From DATFVA01 sp963832355 (GTDB lineage: Bacteria; Bacteroidota; Ignavibacteria; Ignavibacteriales; Ignavibacteriaceae), in the NCBI GenBank assembly GCA_963832355.1, contig CAWHTX010000010.1, positions 124,001 to 188,000 of the forward strand: DNA of 64,000 bases, in the 5' to 3' direction. Shown piece after piece: positions 36,120 through 45,145 of this stretch. Positions within the stretch are counted from its first letter, which is position 1, and each line of letters begins with the position of its first letter. The notes under the pieces are model-generated. The model worked only from the letters and a program-made list of their open reading frames with translations, did not search any database and was not told the DNA's origin. Position numbers and translations under genes: made by a program.

Positions 36120-37493
36120 ATGACAAAACAATCAGCAAAAGTCCTCATCGTGGACGACAATGAAGATGTACTGCTTGCGGCAAAGCTTCTCCTTAAACCA
36201 GTAGTTACCGTAGTTCATACGGAAAAGAATCCTGAAAATATTCCTCAATTGTTAAAGAACGATAACTACGATGTTATCTTCCTTGATATGAACTTCACCC
36301 AGGATATGACCAGCGGCAAAGAGGGGCTATTCTGGCTAAACGAAATACTGAAACTTGATCCTTCGGCAGCTGTAATACTTATTACCGCGTTCGGCGATAT
36401 TGAGCTGGCCGTTAAAGCCGTAAAAGAAGGAGCCACTGATTTCGTGCTCAAACCATGGCAGAATGAGAAATTTATTTCAACTCTTTTATCTGCCCTGAAG
36501 CTTAAACAATCCAAAACCGATGCTAAAGTCCCAGGCGGTACACCGATCTATATGGGGGACAGCAGCACAAGATACAGCGAGTTAATTGGCATATCTCCGG
36601 CGATTCAGAAAGTATTTCAAACGATAGATAAGGTGGCTGCTACTGATGCTAACGTCCTCATTCTTGGTGAGAACGGCACGGGGAAGGAATTAGTTGCAAG
36701 GGCCCTTCATAAAAATTCAAAAAGGTCCGGCGAGGTTTTTGTTAGAGTTGACATGGGTTCTTTAACCCCGACATTATTTGAAAGCGAACTGTTCGGACAT
36801 ATTAAAGGCGCATTTACCGATGCCCGGGATGACCGTGCAGGAAGGTTTGAAGCAGCCTCTGGAGGTACTCTGTTTCTTGATGAGATCAGTAATATTCCCA
36901 TAGAACTGCAAGCAAAACTTCTTACTGTGCTGCAGAACAGGCAGGTTGCAAGGGTTGGATCAAATAGTTATAAGCCTATTGACATACGTCTTATATGCGC
37001 TACAAATACGAAGATACATCAGATGGTAGCAGAAAATAGATTCAGGCAGGACCTGCTTTATAGAATAAACACTGTTGAGATCAATATTCCTCCCTTGAGA
37101 GAAAGGAAAGAAGACATTTCGCTGCTTGCAGAACATTTTCTTGCAGTATATAAAGCAAAATATAATAAGCAGAACCTCAGGTTAAGTCCCGTAACTATTA
37201 AGAAGCTTGAAAATTACAAATGGCCCGGCAATGTGAGAGAACTCCAGCATGCAATAGAGCGAAGCATAATCCTTAGTGAATCCGATATCCTGCAGCCTTC
37301 CGACTTCTTCTTCACATCGCCGGAGACAAAAGAGGAAAAGTTTATTTTTGATACTTATAACCTCGAGGAAGTTGAAAAAGCAGTTATAAGAAAAGTGCTT
37401 GATACGAACGAAGGCAATGTTACAAAAGCCGCGAAGGAACTTGGATTAACCCGAGCGGCACTATACAGGAGAATGGAGAAGTACGATCTTTAA
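36120..37493 (+). CDS. NtrC-family sigma-54-dependent response regulator
   Basis: 457 residues in the classical order. The receiver domain (about 1-130) has acidic Asp12/Asp13 and phospho-acceptor Asp56 in IFLDMNF. The AAA+ domain (about 150-380) has Walker A GENGTGKE (183-190) and LFLDEI (Walker B). A Fis-type helix-turn-helix ends the protein (GNVTKAAKELGLTRAALYRR). The sigma-54-contacting loop reads GAFTDA (230-235) where GAFTGA is standard. It begins an operon with a PP2C phosphatase (21-bp gap) and a histidine kinase, and is divergent from the HlyD-ABC-FtsX operon, its most likely target. The target is inferred from position only. Confidence 0.93.
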   Translation: MTKQSAKVLIVDDNEDVLLAAKLLLKPVVTVVHTEKNPENIPQLLKNDNYDVIFLDMNFTQDMTSGKEGLFWLNEILKLDPSAAVILITAFGDIELAVKAVKEGATDFVLKPWQNEKFISTLLSALKLKQSKTDAKVPGGTPIYMGDSSTRYSELIGISPAIQKVFQTIDKVAATDANVLILGENGTGKELVARALHKNSKRSGEVFVRVDMGSLTPTLFESELFGHIKGAFTDARDDRAGRFEAASGGTLFLDEISNIPIELQAKLLTVLQNRQVARVGSNSYKPIDIRLICATNTKIHQMVAENRFRQDLLYRINTVEINIPPLRERKEDISLLAEHFLAVYKAKYNKQNLRLSPVTIKKLENYKWPGNVRELQHAIERSIILSESDILQPSDFFFTSPETKEEKFIFDTYNLEEVEKAVIRKVLDTNEGNVTKAAKELGLTRAALYRRMEKYDL

Positions 37494-37514
37494 TAAACCT
37501 TTTATATTATTAAA

Positions 37515-38930
37515 ATGATGAACTTCCGTTTAAATCTGATATTCAGAATACTGGTACTAACATTCTCCGTGTTCCTGTTGTTTTATGTCTGGTTTCAGAG
37601 CTCTCTTAGTATAACCCCGATTATTATTGTATCAGTTATAATCGTACAGGTTTTTTTATTAATAAGATTTGTCGACAATACCAACACTGAGGTCTCTAAG
37701 TTTATCCTCTCGATTAAGCACTCCGACTTCTCCCAATCATTTCCTCTTGAAAGACTGGGCGGTTCTTTCCTTGAACTGGGCAGTGCGTTCACACAGGTAA
37801 TGAACCAGATAAAAGAAGCCCGTTCAGAGAAGGAGGAAAACTTTCAGTATCTGCAGACAGTAGTAAAACATATAGGTATCGGCCTGATTTCTTTTACGGA
37901 GAGCGGAAAGATCGAGATAATTAACGATGCCGCTAAAAAACTGCTGGAAGTAAGCAATATTATTAATATCAAGTCGCTATCATCTGTCAGCGCTGAACTT
38001 GTTAATACGCTTGAGCAAATCAATCCCGGCGAGAATGCGCTCATCCGAGTAATGCAGAATAATATTGAGAAGCAGATATCCCTTTATGCAAGCGGCTTCA
38101 AGCTCAGATCGCGCAAATATAAACTTGTATCTCTCCAGGATATAAAGAATGAACTTGAGAGAGAACGTTTCTCCCGTGAGCTTGAAATAGCTCACCAGGT
38201 GCAGACCCGGCTTCTGCCTCACAAAAATCCCTCGCTGAAGGATTATATTATAAGAGGACTCTGTGTTTCCGCACGTGAAGTCGGGGGCGACTATTATGAC
38301 TATATCGATCTCGGTAATAATAAGCTCGGTATCGTCGTCGGTGATGTCTCTGGCAAGGGACTACCGGCTGCGTTTTATATGACTCTTACCAAGGGAATCT
38401 TTCAGTCAGAGGCCGGCGCATCACTCTCTCCCAGTGAAGTGCTTCAGAATGTAAACAGAATATTGATCCATACACTTGAAAAAGGTTCTTTTGTTACGAT
38501 GTTCTACGGTGTCCTCGATTTCGCTGAGAATACATTTGTATATGCCAGAGCAGGCCACGAACCCGGTATCTATTACAACAGTGAAAAGAATAAAGTAGAA
38601 ATACTCCGGCCTCCTGGAATCGGATTGGGACTAAAAGACGGCAGTATATTCGAGATGAATATATGCGATCGTAAGCTCAGTCTTAACAGCGGCGACATAA
38701 TCCTGCTGTATACCGACGGCTTTAATGACACAAGAAACAAAAATGACGAAGACTTCGGACGTGAGAGAATAATAAAATTCATTGAAAAGAACAGCAAAAT
38801 CTTCGGTGATGAGTTTATCGAAGCACTATCCGGTGAGATCTCCGAATTTAGTGAAGAATCACCACAGTATGATGATCTTACAGTCATTGCTGTTAACTAC
38901 CTGCCCGAACAAACCGTCACAAAAAATTAA
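37515..38930 (+). CDS. Membrane-anchored PP2C-type (SpoIIE/RsbU-like) phosphatase
   Basis: 471 residues. Two membrane helices (about 8-30 and 33-53) lead to a HSDFSQSF segment, a RSEKEENFQYLQTVV coiled region and a PAS-like domain (about 110-215). A SpoIIE-type serine phosphatase follows (about 220-465), with LEIAHQVQTRLLP, the metal-binding REVGGDYYDY and GDVSGKGLPAA, and LYTDGFND. Residues 1-215 are clearly homologous to the N-terminal part of the histidine kinase downstream, so one sensor module has been joined to two different outputs. It may act on an anti-sigma antagonist or on a component of the neighbouring regulator. No antagonist gene is next to it. Confidence 0.9.
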   Translation: MMNFRLNLIFRILVLTFSVFLLFYVWFQSSLSITPIIIVSVIIVQVFLLIRFVDNTNTEVSKFILSIKHSDFSQSFPLERLGGSFLELGSAFTQVMNQIKEARSEKEENFQYLQTVVKHIGIGLISFTESGKIEIINDAAKKLLEVSNIINIKSLSSVSAELVNTLEQINPGENALIRVMQNNIEKQISLYASGFKLRSRKYKLVSLQDIKNELERERFSRELEIAHQVQTRLLPHKNPSLKDYIIRGLCVSAREVGGDYYDYIDLGNNKLGIVVGDVSGKGLPAAFYMTLTKGIFQSEAGASLSPSEVLQNVNRILIHTLEKGSFVTMFYGVLDFAENTFVYARAGHEPGIYYNSEKNKVEILRPPGIGLGLKDGSIFEMNICDRKLSLNSGDIILLYTDGFNDTRNKNDEDFGRERIIKFIEKNSKIFGDEFIEALSGEISEFSEESPQYDDLTVIAVNYLPEQTVTKN

Positions 38931-38947
38931 AAGGACGGTCTGAAGAG

Positions 38948-40294
38948 TTGATAATCAAGAATTTCAGATTGAATATTATCCTGCGGGTTGCGGTTCTGGG
39001 TTTGAGTATCACCCTTCTGTTTTATCTTATTTTTTATACTGTTTTATATGCTAGCATAGCTGTACTTATAATTATCATCATCTTCCAGCTTTACTCCCTC
39101 ATTTATTATGCGGAAAAGACAAACCGGGATCTTTCGCGGTTCTTAAGTGCAATTGAACATTCAGACTTCTCTCAAACCTTTATCGACACTTCACTCGGAA
39201 GTTCCTTTAAGGATCTGTACAGATCTTTTAATAAGGTGATAATGAAATTTCAAAGTACACGCAGCGAGAAGGAAGAGCACCTGAGGTATCTTGAAACAGT
39301 GATGCAGCATGTCGGCGTTGGACTCATTTCCTATAACCAGAACGGTGAGGTTCAGTTCATAAATAATGCAGCAAAACGACTTCTGAAAGTCACTCATCTT
39401 AATAATATTTCCTCACTAAGCAAGATAAGTCAGAACCTTACCAAAAAACTCTTTGCGCTGGAGGCAGGCGAGAGGGAAACCATTAAAATTACAGATGAGA
39501 ATGATTTTATCCAGCTTATAATATATGCGACGGAGTTTAAACTCAGAGATCAGAAATATATTCTTGTTTCGCTGCAGAATATTCAAAGCGAACTGGAAGA
39601 GAAAGAAATGGAAGCCTGGCAGCAGCTAATAAGAGTGCTGACTCACGAGATAATGAATTCCATTACTCCCATCTCTTCACTTGCCTCCACGGTTCAGTCA
39701 ATACTGAAAACCAGTGTCCAGGGCCGGACATCGCCCGATCCTGAATCACTTGATGATATAAACAGCGCTGTCAATACTATACAGCGGAGGAGCGAAGGAC
39801 TGATTCACTTTGTTAACAGCTACAGGAACCTTACCAAAATACCCAAACCGAACTTTCAGATCTTTCAAATCAGTTCATTATTCGACAGAATACAAAATCT
39901 GATGTCGAAAGAACTTGAAGAAAAAGGAATAAAATTCAGTCAGTACGTTACCCCCGACAGTCTTGAACTTACTGCCGATCCCGAGTTAGTGGAGCAGGTG
40001 GTAATAAATCTGCTGATCAACTCGGAACATTCTCTTGAGTCACAGGAGGGAGCAGAGATAAGTTTGGCTGCATCACTCGACGAGAGGGGAAAGATACTGA
40101 TCAAGGTAACGGACAACGGGCCGGGAATTCCCGAAGATGTTCTCGAAAAGATCTTCATCCCGTTCTACAGCACAAAAAAGAATGGTTCGGGAATAGGACT
40201 CAGTCTCTCCCGCCAGATTATGCGCGCCCACGGCGGCAACATAAGGGTCGCGTCCAAAGCCGGCGAAGAAACCGTTTTTACTCTAAGGTTTTAA
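38948..40294 (+). CDS. Membrane sensor histidine kinase (NtrB/NtrY-like)
   Basis: 448 residues. Two membrane helices (about 8-30 and 33-52), the HSDFSQTF and RSEKEEHLRYLETV segments and a PAS-like domain (about 110-220) form a sensor module shared with the phosphatase upstream. The kinase core has the phospho-acceptor His233 in LTHEIMNSITP, an N box (VVINLLINSEHSL), DNGPGIPEDV, and GSGIGLSLSRQIM. It begins with TTG after AAAAGGACGG, 17 bp past the phosphatase. It very likely phosphorylates the NtrC-type regulator that starts the operon. The ligand or stress sensed is unknown. Confidence 0.92.
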   Translation: MIIKNFRLNIILRVAVLGLSITLLFYLIFYTVLYASIAVLIIIIIFQLYSLIYYAEKTNRDLSRFLSAIEHSDFSQTFIDTSLGSSFKDLYRSFNKVIMKFQSTRSEKEEHLRYLETVMQHVGVGLISYNQNGEVQFINNAAKRLLKVTHLNNISSLSKISQNLTKKLFALEAGERETIKITDENDFIQLIIYATEFKLRDQKYILVSLQNIQSELEEKEMEAWQQLIRVLTHEIMNSITPISSLASTVQSILKTSVQGRTSPDPESLDDINSAVNTIQRRSEGLIHFVNSYRNLTKIPKPNFQIFQISSLFDRIQNLMSKELEEKGIKFSQYVTPDSLELTADPELVEQVVINLLINSEHSLESQEGAEISLAASLDERGKILIKVTDNGPGIPEDVLEKIFIPFYSTKKNGSGIGLSLSRQIMRAHGGNIRVASKAGEETVFTLRF

Positions 40295-40455
40295 ATTAAT
40301 TGCTTTTTAAGCAGGAAAACTTTAATATATTCTCAGATATTTGAGGGATTAATTGAATTCACGTTATATCCTGAGATGCTCCTTCCCTGAAATAATTTAT
40401 ATTCTGTAAAATTATTTTCACCAGCATTTAGTCGAATAGGAGAGACGGGGAGATT

Positions 40456-42660
40456 ATGCCGGGTGCAATTACAGGTAGGATACTTAAAAATTACAATATC
40501 CTTTTATGGATAATCCCGATTCTTCTTTTCTTCACAAACTCATTTTCGCAAACCAGCATTCCTCCTCTGCCTGAACCTGTTTTTGAAAAGATTCCCATCA
40601 GAACAGGTCTCCCAAACACCACAATTACCTGTATTCTTCAGGATCATCAGGGATATTTATGGCTTGGTACTGAGAACGGCCTGGTAAAATACGACGGCTA
40701 TTCAATGAAAGTCTTTCAGCCGGAAAAAAATGATACCGGCAGCATAAGCAGCAGGGGAATAGTTAAAATTTATGAGGATAAAAATAATGTTCTCTGGATT
40801 GCCACGCTGGACGGTTTAAATAAATTTAACAGTGCTGATGAATCCTTTGTACCATATAAACAAGATCCCGGGAACCCGAACAGTATTAACAGCGACAGCG
40901 TTCAATGTATCTATGAAGATAATGAAGGAAGATTCTGGATCGGAACAGATGAGGGACTGAATTTATTTGACCGAAAAAAGGGATTATTTACAAGGTATGA
41001 TTTTATAACTGATGATCTGAGTAGATCCGGTTCCCCATCGTCATCAGGACATCGTCAGGGGATCAACGCAATTACAGGTGATGGGATTCAGGATAACCTC
41101 TTAATTGGAACCGATAAAAACGGGTTATGGAAATTTGATATAAATAAAAGGACCTTCTCTAAATATAAAATAGATTTCAGCTCCGATCCCGATGGAAATA
41201 TCGGTTGGATACAGTCTTTTTACAAATCGCAAACCGGGAAGCTGTGGATGATCTCCGATAATTCAGTTACAAGTCTTGAACTCCGCAGCGGCAGATTCAG
41301 ATCATATATAGAGTTTCCCAAAATGGATAAAAGAAACGTTTATGAAAGCAGAAGTTATGCGTATGGAAATATTATCGAAGATCAGAGAGGGATCATCTGG
41401 TTCGGGTTTGTCAATTATGAGAGGGGGATTTTTTATTTAGATGAAAAAACAGATGCGGTTCAGCTATACCAGCTGTATCCGGGGCAATCACAAAATTCTT
41501 TCAGTAACAGGATTTTCTCTCTGTATTCAGACAATTCGGGTATCGTTTGGGCAGGCACATTAGACCGGGGGCTCTGGAAGTTTGACCGTAGAAAAAGCAA
41601 CTTCCAGGTATTAAAATATGAGGCCGGTAACCCTAACAGCCTTAGTAATTCGGCAGTCTATGATATAATTTACGATAAAAAAGGATACCTCTGGATCTGC
41701 ACGGAGGCGGGGCTTGATAAATACGATGTTAAGGGGAATAAGTTTACACACTACCTTGAGAATAAAGAGAAAAAGAATCCTCCCCGCCGCAGGATAGTAT
41801 TTGATAAAACAGGTGAAATATGGGTTGCGGGTACAATGGGACTGGATAAATTCAATCCCGTTACAGGATCCCTGATTCACTATGCCGATAACTCTGCTGC
41901 AGCTCCAGGCCTTGCAGGAAAATCAATTTTCCGTTTAATCCGGGATCACCTGGGGTATCTGTGGATCGCTACTATTCACTCGGGACTTTATAAATACGAT
42001 ATTCCTAAGAACAAGCTGACGTTGTATGTCAATGATCCCGGAAATCCGGGCAGTATACACGATGACAAAATAAGAACTCTTTACGAGGATCGTGAAGGCA
42101 CTTTATGGGTGGGAACAAATTACGGGGGACTAAACAGGTTTGACAGAAGTAGTGAAACATTCACTAATTACGGCTTTTACAGTCCTACTACGATGCTTGA
42201 AGACAAAAACGGAAATTTCTGGGTGGCAGATTATTTTACCGGTTTGAGTTTACTGGATAGATCAGAAAATAAGATTATAGAAAATTATACTAAAGAAGAC
42301 GGGTTACCTCATCCTCAAATTACTCAGATGCTCGAAGATGATTTTGGGAATCTCTGGCTTGGCACCATAGATGGATTGTCAAAATTCAATATTGATACAA
42401 GAACATTCAAGAATTATTATACAACTGACGGGCTGCCGGACAATAATTTCTTGTCATCCAAAGCAGCTGTTGATACTGACGGGAAAATGTATTTCGGCAT
42501 CACCGGCGGTATACTTACCTTTAAACCGGGAGATGTTGTAGATGATTCGATTCCCCCGGGAGTAGTTTTAAGCAGGGTTTCTCTTATCAATAGGCCGGAA
42601 GAAAAATTAAATTATGGGGAACCTGTTTCTGAGAGCAGGGAACTCGACTATTCCTTATGA
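40456..42660 (+). CDS. Hybrid two-component sensor, N-terminal propeller part (frameshifted)
   Basis: 734 residues forming the periplasmic part of a one-piece hybrid two-component regulator. A signal/anchor segment (LLWIIPILLFFTNSFSQ) precedes many two-component propeller (Reg_prop) repeats of the pattern DHQGYLWLGTENGLVKYD and EDREGTLWVGT, enough for two seven-bladed propellers. Family sequence ends at ESREL. After that a +1 frameshift near 42641-42650 moves the Y_Y_Y domain into the next frame, and this frame stops. The full gene would span 40456-44627. In relatives this part senses oligosaccharide or other periplasmic ligands. It starts at ATG with GGAGAGACGGG upstream. Confidence 0.83.
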   Translation: MPGAITGRILKNYNILLWIIPILLFFTNSFSQTSIPPLPEPVFEKIPIRTGLPNTTITCILQDHQGYLWLGTENGLVKYDGYSMKVFQPEKNDTGSISSRGIVKIYEDKNNVLWIATLDGLNKFNSADESFVPYKQDPGNPNSINSDSVQCIYEDNEGRFWIGTDEGLNLFDRKKGLFTRYDFITDDLSRSGSPSSSGHRQGINAITGDGIQDNLLIGTDKNGLWKFDINKRTFSKYKIDFSSDPDGNIGWIQSFYKSQTGKLWMISDNSVTSLELRSGRFRSYIEFPKMDKRNVYESRSYAYGNIIEDQRGIIWFGFVNYERGIFYLDEKTDAVQLYQLYPGQSQNSFSNRIFSLYSDNSGIVWAGTLDRGLWKFDRRKSNFQVLKYEAGNPNSLSNSAVYDIIYDKKGYLWICTEAGLDKYDVKGNKFTHYLENKEKKNPPRRRIVFDKTGEIWVAGTMGLDKFNPVTGSLIHYADNSAAAPGLAGKSIFRLIRDHLGYLWIATIHSGLYKYDIPKNKLTLYVNDPGNPGSIHDDKIRTLYEDREGTLWVGTNYGGLNRFDRSSETFTNYGFYSPTTMLEDKNGNFWVADYFTGLSLLDRSENKIIENYTKEDGLPHPQITQMLEDDFGNLWLGTIDGLSKFNIDTRTFKNYYTTDGLPDNNFLSSKAAVDTDGKMYFGITGGILTFKPGDVVDDSIPPGVVLSRVSLINRPEEKLNYGEPVSESRELDYSL

Positions 42661-42979
42661 TTATAATGATCTGCGTTTTGATTTTGTCGGTTTACATTTT
42701 AGCGAACCGTCAGAAATCAGGTACAGATATATGCTGGTTAATTATGATAAAAACTGGATTGATGCCGGAACACAAAGGAATGCTTCTTATACAAATCTTG
42801 AGCCGGGTGAATATGTTTTCAGGGTCACTGCGGCAAACAGGGACGGCGTCTGGAATAAAAAAGGAGTGTCACTTACAATATTAATTAACTCCCCCTGGTG
42901 GCAGACTACATATGCTTATATTCTTTTATGTATTATTGATATCGGGTATGATCTACATGGCATGGAGGATGCAGCTTAA
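42614..42979 (+). pseudogene. Y_Y_Y domain fragment of the hybrid sensor
   Basis: This frame carries the middle of the hybrid sensor. From about 42648 it reads TIPYDYNDLRFDFVGLHFSE, RYRYMLVNYDKNWIDAG, YTNLEPGEYVFRVTAANRDG and NSPWWQTTYAYIL, the typical Y_Y_Y domain leading into a membrane helix. A second +1 shift around the T4 run at 42924-42927 then passes the reading to the frame of the kinase part. The residues before TIPYD in this frame are out-of-frame translation of the previous part. It is a gene piece and is unlikely to make its own protein. Confidence 0.8.
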
Positions 42980-44627
42980 AAGAGTGAAGATCAGGCACGA
43001 CTATGAGATGAGGAACCTGGAAGCCGAAAAACTGCAGGAACTGGATGAAATGAAAACGCATTTCTTTACAAACATTTCTCACGAATTCAGAACCCCTTTG
43101 ACATTAATCCAGGGACCCGCAAAGCAGATCATGGAACTTTCAACAGATGAAAGAGTGTCGGAAAAAGCAAAATTAATTCACAGAAGTGCAAAGAAATTGA
43201 ACAGACTCGCAAATCAGCTTCTTGATATATCAAGAATCGAATCCGGTAAAATGAAACTTAAGGTTTATGAACAGGATTTAATTCCGGTCATCAGAGAACT
43301 GATTGCTTCATTCCTCCCATTTGCTGAAAAAAAGCAAATCTCCTTAAAATTTGCATCTGAATATGAAAAGTTACCTCTGTTCTTCGACCGGGACAAAGTG
43401 GAAAAAATATTAAACAATTTAATATCGAATGCACTTAAATTTACACAGCAGGGCGGTTCTGTTAAAGTGAGTTTAAAATCTGGAGAAAGTGAGAATGGAT
43501 TTGTCAGGATATCTGTTATAGATAACGGCATTGGCATTTCAAAAGAACAGCTCAGTAAAATTTTTGACAGGTTTTACCAGGTGGATAACAGGCTCACAAA
43601 GGAGTATGAAGGAACCGGGATAGGCCTGTCTCTTACAAAGGAATTGGTTGAACTCCATAAAGGAAAGATCTCTGTCGAAAGCCGCGAAGGTCAGGGGTCT
43701 GTATTTACTGTTTATCTGTCTTCCGACAGGGAAATTTATTTACCGGAAGAATTTGATCATTATATCAGTGAGAGAAGTGATAAAACCAAATTTACACCGG
43801 AAATCGATGAATCTGCTTTGCTTCAGATGGGAATATCTTCGAGGAACAATGGACAGCCTAAAGAAAAAGATAAACCCCTATTATTAATTATTGAAGATAA
43901 CATTGATGTAAGAAAATACATTACGGAAATTTTGTCCGGTTCTTATTCAATACTCGAAGCTGCAGACGGGGAAGAGGGTTTAACAATTTCATTCTGCGAA
44001 ATTCCCGACCTCATCATCAGTGATATAATGATGCCGGGACTTGATGGAATACAGGTCTGCCACAGGTTGAAATCCGATTCTAGAACCAGTCATATACCTT
44101 TGATACTGCTGACAGCTAAAACTACGCTCAGGGATAAATTAGAGGGTCTGGAAACCGGGGCTGACGATTATATAATGAAACCATTCGAAGCTTCTGAATT
44201 AAAAGCAAGGATCAAAAATCTTCTTGAACAGAGGAAAAGACTTCACGAACATTTTAAGAAATTCGGGCTGCTTGAAATAGAAGAAAAAAAGCTTCTTTCA
44301 ATAGATCAGCAATTTTTGGAAAAAGCTCTTGATACTATAAATGAAAATATTACAGATCCTTACTTTAATGTTGAATCATTCGCAGAAAAAATGGCTGTAA
44401 GCCGCAGCCTGCTTTATAAAAAACTGGTGAGTCTGACCGGTGATTCCCCGGTTGAACTGATAAAAAGAATCCGGTTAAATAAAGCTGCCGCGTTAATAGA
44501 AAAAAATTACGGAAATATTACAGATATTTCTTTTGCTGTTGGTTTCAGCAATCCATCGTATTTTACGGAGTGCTTCAAAAATCAATTCGGCATCCCGCCA
44601 ACCATGTATCATCAAAATACCACTTAA
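42912..44627 (+). CDS. Hybrid sensor, kinase-receiver-AraC part (frameshifted)
   Basis: 571 residues, the cytoplasmic part of the same hybrid sensor. In order: a membrane helix (YVLLISGMIYMAW), HisKA with His57 in ISHEFRTPLTLI, HATPase with DNGIGISKEQL and GTGIGLSLTKEL, a receiver domain (about 325-440, IIEDN, acceptor Asp in IISDIMMPG, LLTAKTT, MKPFEA) and a C-terminal AraC helix-turn-helix (about 475-570, FAEKMAVSRSLLYKKL, VGFSNPSYFTECF). All catalytic residues look intact, so the frameshifts may be recent or may be sequence errors. If translated from an internal start it would be a kinase-regulator without its sensor. The nearest possible targets are the T9SS genes just downstream. Confidence 0.83.
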   Translation: MLIFFYVLLISGMIYMAWRMQLKRVKIRHDYEMRNLEAEKLQELDEMKTHFFTNISHEFRTPLTLIQGPAKQIMELSTDERVSEKAKLIHRSAKKLNRLANQLLDISRIESGKMKLKVYEQDLIPVIRELIASFLPFAEKKQISLKFASEYEKLPLFFDRDKVEKILNNLISNALKFTQQGGSVKVSLKSGESENGFVRISVIDNGIGISKEQLSKIFDRFYQVDNRLTKEYEGTGIGLSLTKELVELHKGKISVESREGQGSVFTVYLSSDREIYLPEEFDHYISERSDKTKFTPEIDESALLQMGISSRNNGQPKEKDKPLLLIIEDNIDVRKYITEILSGSYSILEAADGEEGLTISFCEIPDLIISDIMMPGLDGIQVCHRLKSDSRTSHIPLILLTAKTTLRDKLEGLETGADDYIMKPFEASELKARIKNLLEQRKRLHEHFKKFGLLEIEEKKLLSIDQQFLEKALDTINENITDPYFNVESFAEKMAVSRSLLYKKLVSLTGDSPVELIKRIRLNKAAALIEKNYGNITDISFAVGFSNPSYFTECFKNQFGIPPTMYHQNTT

Positions 44628-44762
44628 AAATAGCTGCTTTACAATAATTACTCATTTGTTAATACATTTTCACCATCTGTTATAGATATTGTCCTCCCTG
44701 TAAATTATCAATGAAGCAGTAAAAAAGTACGTTTAATTCATTTTTCAGGGTATGAGGGAAAA

Positions 44763-45080
44763 ATGAAGCAGATGAACAATAATCACGATGATGAAGTAAT
44801 TCCGCTGAATTTCTATCTCAGTCAGAACCATCCGAATCCCTTCAGAAACAAAACAACAATAAAATACTGCATTGCATTTAAAACAAGAGTAAGGATCACT
44901 GTTATTAACTCCAACGGAAATTTGATCGACAAACTGGTCGATGAGGAACAAGACGCAGGCACATATAAAATTGAATTTTCTGTTGAAAACAGAATGGAGG
45001 ACTTAAAGAGCGGAATCTACATTTACGAGCTTAAAACCGAGAGCTATTCCTGCAAAAAGGAAATGATACTTCAGAAATAA
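44763..45080 (+). CDS. Orphan T9SS type A sorting domain protein
   Basis: About 105 residues, made almost wholly of a type A sorting domain: FYLSQNHPNPFRNKTTIKY, the middle strand VRITVINSNGNLIDKLVDEE, SGIYIYELKTES and the end KKEMILQK. There is no cargo domain and no signal peptide; the N terminus is MKQMNNNHDDEVIPL. It has its own GAGGGAAAA ribosome-binding site, and the 135 bp upstream holds no remnant of a longer coding region. Normal sorting domains need Sec export first, so this protein would stay in the cytoplasm unless exported another way. It may be a gene remnant or a free domain with a role of its own. Confidence 0.75.
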   Translation: MKQMNNNHDDEVIPLNFYLSQNHPNPFRNKTTIKYCIAFKTRVRITVINSNGNLIDKLVDEEQDAGTYKIEFSVENRMEDLKSGIYIYELKTESYSCKKEMILQK

Positions 45081-45145
45081 ATATTTATAGGAGAATTCTT
45101 CTTCAAAGATGCTGTAATAAAATAAATAATTAAAAGGAGTATACT

